Assembly: GCF_030930995.1 (NCBI RefSeq)
Contig: NZ_CP133217.1
Location: 930,001-994,000 of the forward strand
Source: Thiothrix subterranea
GTDB lineage: Bacteria; Pseudomonadota; Gammaproteobacteria; Thiotrichales; Thiotrichaceae
DNA: 64,000 nucleotides
Direction of reading: 5' to 3'
Shown: positions 28,887 through 36,298 of the stretch, one piece after another
Position numbering within the stretch: the stretch's first letter is position 1
How the letters are laid out: each line of letters opens with the position of its first letter
Translations under genes and position numbers: made by a program
Notes under the pieces: model-generated
What the model was told of the DNA's origin: nothing
Database searches by the model: none
Seen by the model: the letters and a program-made list of their open reading frames with translations, nothing else

Positions 28887-29960
28887 TTAGTCGGTTGTCA
28901 TTTTGGGAATATTGAACAGCAAATCCACCAAGGCTTTGTTCAGGTAATAATTTTCACGCCCCAGTTTGTGCTTTTCCAGCACACCATCCTGCGCTAATGC
29001 ATCCAGATAGCGGGTCGCGGTGGCACGAGACACGTTAAGATCATGTTCCAGAAATTGTACTTTGGTGTACGGGTGGCGAAAAATATTATTGATCAAATCT
29101 TGACTGTAAAAACGGTGATGACGGCGAATATGGTGTTTTTGCTGTTGCAGCAATACGCTGATGCCTTCAACCAGCGTAATCGTGTGTTTTGCGGTTGAGG
29201 CAATGCCGCGCAGCATATAGATTACCCATTCCTGCCATTCGCCGGTATCACGCACCTGTTGCAGCAAACGGTAGTAGTCCGCTTTGGTATGGTTGATGTA
29301 ACGGCTCAGGTACAACACGGGCGAGTCTAACAAGCCTTCCTTAACCAGATACAGGATGTTGATAATACGCCCTGTTCTGCCATTGCCATCGTAAAACGGG
29401 TGAATGGTTTCAAATTGATGGTGGATAAGCGCCATTTTAATCAAGGGGTCGAGTGCCGTCTGCTCATCATGCAGCAGGTATTCAAAGCCACTCATCAGGG
29501 CTGGTAAGGTTTCGGGGGACGGTGGTGCAAATACGACTTCTCCGGTGCGCTCATTACGCAGTACTGTTCCTGGCACTTTGCGTAAACCAGCGCGGCTCTG
29601 TTCCAATGTTTCTTGAATCGCAATAATAGTGTTCAAGGTGAGCAAGCCGTGTTCACGCACTCGCTGGTAGCCAACGCTTAAGCCATCTGCATAGGCTGAG
29701 ACTTCTTTGGCTGCCACATCCACCACATCGACTTGCAAGCGGTATTTAAAGAGCGCATCTTGGGTGGTAATAATATTTTCAATCGCAGAACTGTCTTGTG
29801 CTTCTTGCAAACTGAGAGTGGAGAGCAGAATTTCCTGATTGGGGATGGTTTTTGCAATGCCCTTAAGTTCTGCAAGGTGGCGATGTGCGGCCACTAACGC
29901 CTTCAGGATGGCGGGTGTTTCCATCTGCGGTAGTAAGTCTGTCAGTGAAGCCAGTTGCAT
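28887..29960 (-). CDS. Fic family protein with C-terminal winged helix
   Basis: This 357-residue Fic enzyme has an inhibitory-helix motif SSAIEN at residues 57-62 and the catalytic motif HPFYDGNGR at 187-195, so it is a self-inhibited class II type. A C-terminal region (VQFLEHDLNVSRATATRYLD) is a winged helix, typical of the Fic subfamily with a DNA-binding tail. The gene differs clearly from the Fic gene at 1324. It is the last ordinary gene before the repeat island; the 300 bases upstream of its start contain the TGGCTA repeats and a short orphan reading frame. Confidence 0.92.
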   Translation of the reverse strand: MQLASLTDLLPQMETPAILKALVAAHRHLAELKGIAKTIPNQEILLSTLSLQEAQDSSAIENIITTQDALFKYRLQVDVVDVAAKEVSAYADGLSVGYQRVREHGLLTLNTIIAIQETLEQSRAGLRKVPGTVLRNERTGEVVFAPPSPETLPALMSGFEYLLHDEQTALDPLIKMALIHHQFETIHPFYDGNGRTGRIINILYLVKEGLLDSPVLYLSRYINHTKADYYRLLQQVRDTGEWQEWVIYMLRGIASTAKHTITLVEGISVLLQQQKHHIRRHHRFYSQDLINNIFRHPYTKVQFLEHDLNVSRATATRYLDALAQDGVLEKHKLGRENYYLNKALVDLLFNIPKMTTD

Positions 29961-30073
29961 AATTTCTTCTCATCTTCTCAAAAACACGTGATTTTGGTGT
30001 ATGTCCTTTGGCATCTTCTCAAAAAACGCGATTTTTGAGAAGATCAACGACACAGCACAGCAATGGAAAGCTC

Positions 30074-30148
30074 TATAATGGTCTTTAATTAAACAATTAG
30101 GAGGTGCAGGTGCTTCTTAACGATACGGAATGTGTGCGTATTGGCTAA
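30074..30148 (+). other. Orphan promoter, Shine-Dalgarno and 12-codon reading frame
   Basis: TATAAT at 30074-30079 and a perfect AGGAGG at 30099-30104 are followed, 5 bases on, by a GTG frame (30110-30148) that reads MLLNDTECVRIG and stops. This looks like the 5' end of a gene whose body was lost at the left edge of the HIT repeat island, or a short leader peptide. No other gene fits between 29961 and 30200. Confidence 0.35.
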
Positions 30149-30189
30149 TTATGGCTATTATTGGCTAACGCTTTTCACTTTTTTGGCTA
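30141..30189 (+). repeat. Four short TGGCTA repeats
   Basis: TGGCTA occurs at 30142, 30152, 30162 and 30184, spaced 10, 10 and 22 bp, close to whole helical turns. It may be a protein-binding array or chance. Confidence 0.35.
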
Positions 30190-30200
30190 TTTATTCTTAA

Positions 30201-30404
30201 ATGAATCAGTCTACGCTTTACCCGTTCTGCCAACTCGCGGCGGCGGATATTGTGGCGGAAAATGCGTTTCATGTGGTCATTCGTGACCGTTCTCCGGTGT
30301 CGTTGGGGCATTCGCTGATTATTCCGAAGCGTCATGTGGCTTCACTGTTTGAATTTACGGCTGAAGAATTCAACGGTGCGATGGGTATTAACAGGCAACT
30401 CTGA
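30201..30404 (+). pseudogene. HIT-family gene copy 1, N-terminal fragment
   Basis: Bases 30219-30375 match the N-terminal half of the intact HIT genes at 30915, 31946 and 35061 (PFCQLAAADIVAENAFHV onward to TAEEFN). The first five codons are unrelated, and after the 17-mer that ends at 30375 the frame runs into foreign sequence (GAMGINRQL). The catalytic His triad is missing, so it cannot be an active HIT hydrolase. The break falls exactly where copy 4 (34346) starts. Confidence 0.85.
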
Positions 30405-30616
30405 TCACGGCAAGGCTTTCAGATGTCGCAGTATCCGCTAAGATTCCATCCGCAACAACGAATGACCAATTATCTTCAGCTAATAAACTCAATCCTTGCC
30501 AAATCGGATACCCAGATTTCATTGGTAGGGTCATCCATCAAGCTGACGACTTGGGCAGTGCCTGCTTCGAGATGGAAATATTTGACGAGAGCTGAAGTGT
30601 CAAAAAATAGGTTCAC
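30388..30616 (-). pseudogene. PIN-domain toxin (VapC-like), internally deleted
   Basis: From the GTG at 30616 the frame reads VNLFFDTSALVKYFHLEAG, with the first PIN acidic residue in FFDTSALVK, then stops at 30476 after 46 codons. In a shifted frame the next bases read AEDNWSFVVADGILADTATS and end at 30388; this resembles a PIN C-terminus (FVxAD...LAVI). I infer a full PIN toxin that lost its middle and went out of frame, so no active toxin remains. Its start overlaps the antitoxin stop by 4 bases (GTGA), the usual antitoxin-toxin order. Confidence 0.65.
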
Positions 30617-30831
30617 ACGCGGTCTTCCCGTTCTTCGTGGATTGTTTGGCTCAAACTGCCGGGGAGTTTGGCAAGTATCTGGCGGCAACGGGCTGCTGCA
30701 ACGCCGCGTTTATTGTGGATGGAAACTATGGTTGGTTTTTTCAAAGCATCCATAACAGATTGGATTGCCAACAGGCTTTTAAGGTCAAGCCGGGCAACTT
30801 CTTGCAATACATGATTTCTGAGTGCGTTCAT
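30613..30831 (-). CDS. Antitoxin-like small protein, partner of the broken PIN toxin
   Basis: About 72 residues from the ATG at 30831, which has AGG eight bases upstream. It begins MNALRNHVLQEVARLDLKSL and has a helical N-terminus with a basic C-terminus. Position (directly before and overlapping a PIN toxin gene by GTGA) is the main evidence that it is an antitoxin; I do not recognise its family. Its toxin is deleted, so it is now an orphan antitoxin. Confidence 0.55.
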   Translation of the reverse strand: MNALRNHVLQEVARLDLKSLLAIQSVMDALKKPTIVSIHNKRGVAAARCRQILAKLPGSLSQTIHEEREDRV

Positions 30832-30914
30832 GGTCATCACCTGTGGTTGCTGCTATGTGAAAAGTATAACATCTTATTTTTCAGGAATCTTTTGGGTTTC
30901 TAAGGAGTAATCGC

Positions 30915-31301
30915 ATGACCACTGCGCCCTCTTGCCCGTTTTGCCAACTCGCGGCGGCGGATATTGTGGCGGAAAATGCGTTTCATGTGGTGATTCGTGA
31001 CCGTTTTCCGGTGTCGTTGGGGCATTCGCTGCTTATTCCGAAGCGTCATGTGGCTTCACTGTTTGAACTCACGGCTGAAGAATTCAACGCTTTGCATGAA
31101 TTGCTGCATATCACCAAGCAGCAACTCGACACGCAATATCAGCCCGCAGGCTATAACGTCGGCGTGAATGTCGGGGAAGCGGCAGGGCAAACGGTGTTTC
31201 ACCTGCATGTGCATGTGATGCCGCGTTATGTGGGTGATCAGGAAGATCCGCGTGGTGGCGTGCGGTGGGTTTTTCCTGAAAAGGCGGTGTATTGGGAATG
31301 A
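30915..31301 (+). CDS. HIT family hydrolase, copy 2 (intact)
   Basis: HIT proteins are nucleotide-phosphate hydrolases or transferases (Hint/Fhit-like). The 128-residue product has CPFCQLAAADIVAEN, GHSLLIPKRHVAS and the His triad HLHVHVMPRY at residues 96-105. AAGGAG just before the ATG is part of the repeated unit: the copies share sequence from AAGGAGTAATC to TGACGGTCA beyond the stop. It is divergent from the orphan PIN antitoxin. Copies 3 and 5 are near identical. Confidence 0.93.
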   Translation: MTTAPSCPFCQLAAADIVAENAFHVVIRDRFPVSLGHSLLIPKRHVASLFELTAEEFNALHELLHITKQQLDTQYQPAGYNVGVNVGEAAGQTVFHLHVHVMPRYVGDQEDPRGGVRWVFPEKAVYWE

Positions 31302-31317
31302 CGGTCAGGATAACAAA

Positions 31318-31647
31318 TCAAACCACCTCGACCAAAAAAGCTCCAGCTTCCAACTCTTGCTTGATTGTTTCCCAATGCTTTCTGAAAATTTCCAGCAATT
31401 TCTGCTTTGAGCAATTACCAATCCGCACCCAAATGATTTTGGGGTACAGCTTGCTGACAGAAGCTCGAAACTGAAAATCATCGTCCTTGGTAATGATTAC
31501 CCAATCGTTTTCCAGTGCAAATGACCAGATTTCTCCATCATCGGCTTCCAACAAACCTGCATCCAGCACATGAATGGCTTCTTCACCCAAACTCGCGAGA
31601 AATCGCGCCAGTGCAGGCGGTAATTGTGCATCAACGACAAAACGCAT
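31318..31647 (-). CDS. DUF5615 PIN-like toxin
   Basis: The 109-residue protein has the DUF5615 pattern: MRFVVDAQLPPALARFL, HVLDAGLLEADDGEIWSFA and VIITKDDDFQFRAS, with the acidic residues expected of a PIN-like RNase site. It starts on the base where the DUF433 antitoxin stops (TAATG), so it is translationally coupled to it. DUF433-DUF5615 pairs are known as toxin-antitoxin modules. A second copy at 34591-34762 has been inactivated by a 158-bp deletion. Confidence 0.85.
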   Translation of the reverse strand: MRFVVDAQLPPALARFLASLGEEAIHVLDAGLLEADDGEIWSFALENDWVIITKDDDFQFRASVSKLYPKIIWVRIGNCSKQKLLEIFRKHWETIKQELEAGAFLVEVV

Positions 31648-31880
31648 TAGGCAGCCTGCAAGATAGGGTGATCAAATTGGCGAGCGGCATACATCAGCAC
31701 GGCGCGGATGTCGGCTGCTTCCAAATAGGGGTAGTCCTCCAGAATCTCTTTGGTTTCCATGCCTTCCGCCAGCATCCCCAGCACATCTTGTACACGGATA
31801 CGCAAGCCGCGAATGCAAGGGCGACCGCCACATTTGCCTGTTTCAACCGTGATGCGGCTTAACAAATTTTCTGATGTCAT
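31647..31880 (-). CDS. DUF433 antitoxin, copy 1
   Basis: The 77-residue product has the DUF433 signature: RITVETGKCGGRPCIRGLRI, VQDVLGMLAEGM, and ILEDYPYLEAADIRAVLMYA. DUF433 proteins have a helix-turn-helix and act as antitoxins and autorepressors. The start is taken at ATG 31880; the frame is open upstream, but that part overlaps the divergent HIT control region. It is near identical to the copy at 34762-34995. Confidence 0.88.
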   Translation of the reverse strand: MTSENLLSRITVETGKCGGRPCIRGLRIRVQDVLGMLAEGMETKEILEDYPYLEAADIRAVLMYAARQFDHPILQAA

Positions 31881-31945
31881 GTTATAACCCACTTGAGTAT
31901 TGGTGTTTCCGACTTTGCTGAAACAGTAACATAAGGAGTAATCAC

Positions 31946-32332
31946 ATGACCACTGCACCCTCTTGCCCGTTCTGCCAACTCGCGGCGGCGGATATTGTGG
32001 CGGAAAATGCGTTTCATGTGGTCATTCGTGACCGTTTTCCGGTGTCGTTGGGGCATTCGCTGCTTATTCCGAAGCGTCATGTGGCTTCACTGTTTGAACT
32101 CACGGCTGAAGAATTCAACGCTTTGCATGAATTGCTGCATATCACTAAGCAGCAATTGGATACCCAACACCAGCCCGCAGGTTATAACATCGGGGTGAAT
32201 GTCGGGGAGGCGGCAGGGCAAACGGTGTCTCACCTGCATGTGCATGTGATGCCGCGTTATGTGGGCGATCAGGAAGATCCGCGTGGTGGCGTGCGGTGGA
32301 TTTTTCCTGAAAAGGCGGTGTATTGGGAATGA
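31946..32332 (+). CDS. HIT family hydrolase, copy 3 (intact)
   Basis: The 128-residue protein is near identical to copies 2 and 5, with the triad HLHVHVMPRY preserved; the residue before it is Ser instead of Phe. The region upstream, shared with copy 5, lies between the gene and the divergent DUF433 antitoxin and carries TAAGGAG. Members act on nucleotide phosphoramidates or related nucleotides; the substrate here is unknown. Confidence 0.92.
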   Translation: MTTAPSCPFCQLAAADIVAENAFHVVIRDRFPVSLGHSLLIPKRHVASLFELTAEEFNALHELLHITKQQLDTQHQPAGYNIGVNVGEAAGQTVSHLHVHVMPRYVGDQEDPRGGVRWIFPEKAVYWE

Positions 32333-32367
32333 CGGTCAGATAGGCAAACGGAATTGGTTGCGAAAAT

Positions 32368-32564
32368 TTACCAACTGCTTGGCTTGGTAATGGATGTTCC
32401 GGGTATCTTATGAGGCAATTGTGCTTGTGCCATATCGTCTAACTTAAGCACTTTCACCCAATGGGATAAGGCTTTCAGTTCCTTGCAGATATGCCGATGA
32501 TCAGAGCTGGCAATCGGCGTGACCAAACCCACTCGCACAGCGGGGCAGTTCGCAAAATATCTAT
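32368..32564 (-). pseudogene. NYN-domain gene copy A, internally deleted
   Basis: Compared with the intact NYN gene at 35483-36148, this copy keeps the start context and the C-terminal part (CPAVRVGLVTPIASSDHRH onward) but has lost about 469 bp in between. Its ATG has become ATA, and the deletion shifts the frame, so the two ends are no longer joined. All catalytic acidic residues are gone. Confidence 0.8.
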
Positions 32565-32710
32565 TCTCCAGAAATGACAAAACCGCCCGAAGGCGGCTTG
32601 CCGCCCCAAGAGCATTTGACCTAGCCAAACGGTCAAGGGGAGAGTCGTTCCCCTATGATAGGATGTTGTAACAGTCACTACAATGCCCTGTTTTCCTCAG
32701 TATGAAAGGA

Positions 32711-33961
32711 TCAAAACCGGAAAGCCTGCGCCATCCTTTCCTGTTCAGACCTGCTGATACCGATAGCTTTTGCCTTCTCCGCCCAATGGCTGACACTCCG
32801 GCAAACCTCTTGTTGAATGCTTTTGGCGCGGGTGGGCTTAACCCTAAAATAATCGGCAACTTCTTGCGCTAAGGCAAAATCCAATTGGTTACTGGATTCG
32901 TTAATGTTCAAGTGCAAGCCGTGGGCAGGCGTAACCGGGTTGATGTCGTATGCCGGTGACAAGCGCCAGCCCTGCGTATCCAGAATGAAACCGTGATTAC
33001 GCAAATGATCGTCGGTATTGGAAATGGCGATGTTGAAAACAATGCGCCGCCAGAGTTGCTCCAAATCTTGCTGGGTTTGTGAGCCGTGGAAGGTAATGAA
33101 CTCCGCTAACTCCAGATAACTGGCTTCATAGTCACCGTCATAATAGCCAAGTTGGGTCATGGCTGAGGTAAAGTGCAGCCGCCTGTTTCCATTACGGTCA
33201 AAACGTTGGGTCAGAAAGGTGTGGTGGGGGCTGTTGAAGCGTAGTAGGCGGGATTTTGCCATGTGTACGCCCGCATCCAGTGCCAATTGGTATGCTACAT
33301 GTTCCCAAGCACCGATGTCGTAATCATCGTAACGGCTGGGAAATTTGGCGATCCAGAGCGAGCCATCGGTATCCTTTACGCAGGCTTTGGGTCTGGCTCC
33401 ACCCAAGGAGGAGCCGGGTGAAATTAGCATGAATAGCCATTTCAGGTAATCGGGATCGTCTGTGTGACGGTCTTCTTCAATCTGGCTGGCAGCGTATTCC
33501 AGTTCTCGCAGCGAACTGATGGGAGGTGCTGCCAATTTGTCGTTATTGTCCAGAAACGAACCATTGGTATCCCGCTTAAAACGTAGACCACCCATACGGT
33601 AATGGTCATGTACGCCCAGCAGGTAATCCACCTCCAGCAGCACGTTGGCGCGGCGTTCTTCCCGTCTGGCGATGGCGGCTTCGCGACGTTTCATCAGCAA
33701 GCGACCCCAGCGATCAGGGCAGGAATCCAGAAATACCCGGAAATTTTGACTTTCACTGAACTGGCGACCAGCAAACAAGTGCAGATCAGGGTCTATGGGA
33801 AGGGCATGGGAAGATGCAAGCCATTCAGCGGCATACTCAAAATTGAACAACTCTTTGTTGCGAGTCAGGGTAGAGGTCAGTGTGCCAACCAACTGCGGTG
33901 CAGGTAGCCCGCCACCATCGGGTAGAATCCAGTCGGCGTATACGTGGATGGTCGTTTCCAT
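32711..33961 (-). CDS. hipA: HipA family Ser/Thr kinase toxin
   Basis: HipA toxins phosphorylate targets such as GltX and cause dormancy. The 416-residue protein has an N-terminal subdomain (LVGTLTSTLTRNKELFNFEY), a Gly-rich loop (SPGSSLGGARPKA), a Lys in LWIAKFPSRYDDYD, and the catalytic loop ISNTDDHLRNHGFIL with a DINP metal motif. It overlaps hipB by one base (TAATG), the classical antitoxin-first order. Intact, so a functional module is plausible. Confidence 0.9.
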   Translation of the reverse strand: METTIHVYADWILPDGGGLPAPQLVGTLTSTLTRNKELFNFEYAAEWLASSHALPIDPDLHLFAGRQFSESQNFRVFLDSCPDRWGRLLMKRREAAIARREERRANVLLEVDYLLGVHDHYRMGGLRFKRDTNGSFLDNNDKLAAPPISSLRELEYAASQIEEDRHTDDPDYLKWLFMLISPGSSLGGARPKACVKDTDGSLWIAKFPSRYDDYDIGAWEHVAYQLALDAGVHMAKSRLLRFNSPHHTFLTQRFDRNGNRRLHFTSAMTQLGYYDGDYEASYLELAEFITFHGSQTQQDLEQLWRRIVFNIAISNTDDHLRNHGFILDTQGWRLSPAYDINPVTPAHGLHLNINESSNQLDFALAQEVADYFRVKPTRAKSIQQEVCRSVSHWAEKAKAIGISRSEQERMAQAFRF

Positions 33962-34284
33962 TATTTTCCGCCCTTCTTGTCAGCACCCAGCAATTTAGCG
34001 TCCTGCAATTTGCGCCCAAATTCATCATCCTGCGCTACGTTGGCAAGGTCTTCCGCTAGATTCAGTGCTGCCAACATAGTCAGGTAGTGACCGATGGAAA
34101 CTCCAGCATCTCCCTTTTCGATTTTACGCAAAGTGATGGGGCTGATACCGGTGCGTTCGCTGATCAGTTTCTGGGTAAGCTGGCGGCGTTTGCGTGCCAA
34201 CTTGATGTTTTCTCCCAAGGTGCGCAGGATTTTTTGCTGCTTGGGGAAGAGGATAGCTTTGCGTCGGTCTACCAAGTCATTCAT
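33961..34284 (-). CDS. hipB: HipB-type XRE antitoxin
   Basis: The 107-residue protein has a helix-turn-helix (LARKRRQLTQKLISERTGIS, then ITLRKIEKGDAGVSIG) of the Cro/CI type as in HipB, which binds HipA and the operon operator. Its C-terminus is basic (LGADKKGGK). The gene sits 61 bases from the truncated HIT copy 4 on the other strand. The region upstream includes TATTATAGTA, a possible promoter. Confidence 0.88.
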   Translation of the reverse strand: MNDLVDRRKAILFPKQQKILRTLGENIKLARKRRQLTQKLISERTGISPITLRKIEKGDAGVSIGHYLTMLAALNLAEDLANVAQDDEFGRKLQDAKLLGADKKGGK

Positions 34285-34345
34285 AAAGACACTATTCTCA
34301 TGCTTTGTCGGGAAAAAGCATATTATAGTATCTTTTCAAGCAGAA

Positions 34346-34574
34346 GGCTGAAGAATTCAACGCTTTGCATGAATTGCTGCATCTCACCCAGCAGCAATTG
34401 GATACCCAACACCAGCCCGCAGGCTATAACATCGGGGTGAATGTTGGGGAGGCGGCAGGGCAAACGGTGTTTCACCTGCATGTGCATGTGATGCCGCGTT
34501 ATGTGGGCGATCAGGAAGATCCGCGTGGTGGCGTGCGGTGGATTTTTCCTGAAAAGGCGGTGTATTGGAAATGA
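34346..34574 (+). pseudogene. HIT-family gene copy 4, C-terminal fragment
   Basis: Homology to the other HIT genes begins abruptly at GGCTGAAGAATTCAACG (34346-34362) and runs to the stop. It keeps HLHVHVMPRY but lacks the N-terminal half, and no Shine-Dalgarno precedes its first internal ATG at 34365. Its left edge is the same 17-mer at which copy 1 ends, so copies 1 and 4 read like two halves of one gene. Confidence 0.85.
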
Positions 34575-34590
34575 CGGTCAGGAGAACAAA

Positions 34591-34762
34591 TCAAACCACC
34601 TCGACCAAAAAAGCTCCAGCTTCCAACTCTTGCTTGATTGTTTCCCAATGCTTTCTGAAAATTTCCAGCAGTTTCTGCTTTGAGCAATTACCAACCCGCA
34701 CCCAAACTCGCGAGAAATCGCGCCAGTGCAGGCGGTAATTGTGCATCAACGACAAAACGCAT
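34591..34762 (-). pseudogene. DUF5615 toxin copy 2, 158-bp deletion
   Basis: Aligned with 31318-31647, this copy lacks 158 bp between two direct ACCCAAA repeats (31427 and 31585 in the intact copy), leaving one ACCCAAA at 34700-34706. The frame reads MRFVVDAQLPPALARFLASLG and then stops. The toxin is dead while its antitoxin gene is complete. Confidence 0.85.
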
Positions 34763-34995
34763 TAGGCAGCCTGCAAGATAGGGTGATCAAATTGGCGAGC
34801 GGCATACATCAGCACGGCGCGGATGTCGGCTGCTTCCAAATAGGGGTAGTCCTCCAGAATCTCTTTGGTTTCCATGCCTTCCGCCAGCATCCCCAGCACA
34901 TCTTGTACACGGATACGCAAGCCGCGAATGCAAGGGCGACCACCACATTTGCCTGTTTCAACCGTGATGCGGCTTAACAAATTTTCTGATGTCAT
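34762..34995 (-). CDS. DUF433 antitoxin, copy 2 (orphan)
   Basis: This 77-residue protein is near identical to the DUF433 antitoxin at 31647-31880 and fully intact. Its own toxin is deleted, so it can only act on the product of the first copy or regulate DNA. The ATG at 34995 corresponds to that used for copy 1. Confidence 0.85.
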   Translation of the reverse strand: MTSENLLSRITVETGKCGGRPCIRGLRIRVQDVLGMLAEGMETKEILEDYPYLEAADIRAVLMYAARQFDHPILQAA

Positions 34996-35060
34996 GTTAT
35001 AACCCACTTGAGTATTGGTGTTTCCGACTTTGCTAAAACAGTAACATAAGGAGTAATCAC

Positions 35061-35447
35061 ATGACCACTGCGCCCTCTTGCCCGTTCTGCCAACTCGCGG
35101 CGGCGGATATTGTGGCGGAAAATGCGTTTCATGTGGTCATTCGTGATCGTTTTCCGGTGTCGTTGGGGCATTCGCTGATTATTCCGAAACGCCATGTGGC
35201 TTCACTGTTTGAACTTACGCCTGAAGAATTCAACGCTTTGCATGAATTGCTGCATCTCACCAAGCAGCAACTCGACACGCAATATCAGCCCGCAGGCTAT
35301 AACGTCGGCGTGAATGTCGGCGAAGCCGCTGGGCAAACGGTGTTTCACCTGCATGTGCATGTGATACCGCGTTATACGGGCGATCAGGCTGATCCGCGTG
35401 GTGGCGTGCGGTGGATTTTTCCTGAAAAAGCGGTGTATTGGGAATGA
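35061..35447 (+). CDS. HIT family hydrolase, copy 5 (intact)
   Basis: The 128-residue protein has the intact triad HLHVHVIPRY and a few substitutions relative to copies 2 and 3 (TPEEFN, RYTGDQADP). It is preceded by the same AAGGAGTAATCAC leader as copy 3 and stands divergent to the DUF433 gene. Presence of three intact, slightly diverged paralogues suggests that gene conversion or dosage keeps them alive. Confidence 0.92.
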   Translation: MTTAPSCPFCQLAAADIVAENAFHVVIRDRFPVSLGHSLIIPKRHVASLFELTPEEFNALHELLHLTKQQLDTQYQPAGYNVGVNVGEAAGQTVFHLHVHVIPRYTGDQADPRGGVRWIFPEKAVYWE

Positions 35448-35482
35448 CGGTCAAATAGGCAAACGGAATTTGTTGCGAAAAT

Positions 35483-36148
35483 TTACCAACTGCTTGGCTT
35501 GGTAATGGATGTTCCGGGTATCTTATGAGGCAATTGTGCTTGTGCCATATCGTCTAACTTAAGCACTTTCACCCAATGGGATAAGGCTTTCAGTTCCTTG
35601 CAGATATGCCGATGATCAGAGCTGGCAATCGGCGTGACCAAACCCACTCGCACAGCGGGGCAATGCTGGCGAATTGCCTTCAATGCTCCTTCCATATCGC
35701 TGTCATTGCTGCATAACACCACTTGTTCACATTGCCCAAGGAATGCTGCTGTCAGCATATCACTGGCAATGTTCACGTCGGTTTTTTTCTCAGTCAGCGT
35801 GATAACCCTCGCCATCGTCAACTCTGGTGCTGCCGGAATCGGTTCCGCAAGGCGCAGAATGGGAGTGCTTTTAACCAGTTTCCCTTCAAAAACAGCAATC
35901 TTTTCTGGGTGTAATTTGCGTAATGCTTGCAGGTATTGCCGTTGGCGTTGGGGGGATGCGGGATCATCGCACAACGAACCCAATACCGGTGCGGTGTAAT
36001 AACGCACTTCCAGTAATTCTGTTTCTGGCAACAAGAGGCGTTCTTGGAATAGCTTGAAAATATCCAGCCACTTGTAAGGTGTGTGCCGCACTATGCCGTA
36101 GTACAAGTTGTAGCCGTCAATGAAAACGATGGTTCGCAAAATATTCAT
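35483..36148 (-). CDS. NYN-domain (PIN-like) nuclease
   Basis: NYN proteins share the PIN/FLAP RNase fold. The 221-residue protein has RTIVFIDGYNLYYG near the N-terminus, EKKTDVNIASDMLTAAF in the middle and VVLCSNDSDMEGALKAI near residue 145, each with acidic residues expected at the metal site. The ATG at 36148 is only one base from GGAG; the in-frame TTG at 36139, nine bases from GGAG, is a better-spaced start and fits the family N-terminus. No antitoxin partner is apparent. Confidence 0.82.
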   Translation of the reverse strand: MNILRTIVFIDGYNLYYGIVRHTPYKWLDIFKLFQERLLLPETELLEVRYYTAPVLGSLCDDPASPQRQRQYLQALRKLHPEKIAVFEGKLVKSTPILRLAEPIPAAPELTMARVITLTEKKTDVNIASDMLTAAFLGQCEQVVLCSNDSDMEGALKAIRQHCPAVRVGLVTPIASSDHRHICKELKALSHWVKVLKLDDMAQAQLPHKIPGTSITKPSSW

Positions 36149-36165
36149 TCTCCAGAAATGACAAA

Positions 36166-36181
36166 GCCGCCCGAAGGCGGC
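36166..36181 (-). promoter_or_regulatory. UUCG-loop hairpin in the NYN leader
   Basis: On the minus strand GCCGCC-TTCG-GGCGGC makes a very stable tetraloop hairpin followed by TTTGTCATTT, about 20 bases before the NYN start. It could attenuate transcription or protect the message. The same hairpin (with one terminal change) precedes the deleted copy A near 32585. Confidence 0.5.
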
Positions 36182-36298
36182 TTGCCGCCCCAAGAGCATT
36201 TGACCTAGCCAAACGGTCAAGGGGAGAGTCGTGTTTCTATGATAGGATATTGTAACCGTAACTACAATGCCCAGTTTTCCTCAGCTTAAATTGAATCA

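Noticed and set aside
30359-34362. Transposon target-site duplication of 17 bp
   Set aside because: There are no terminal inverted repeats or transposase in 30376-34345, and the repeat lies in a gene present in several copies, so recombination is more likely.
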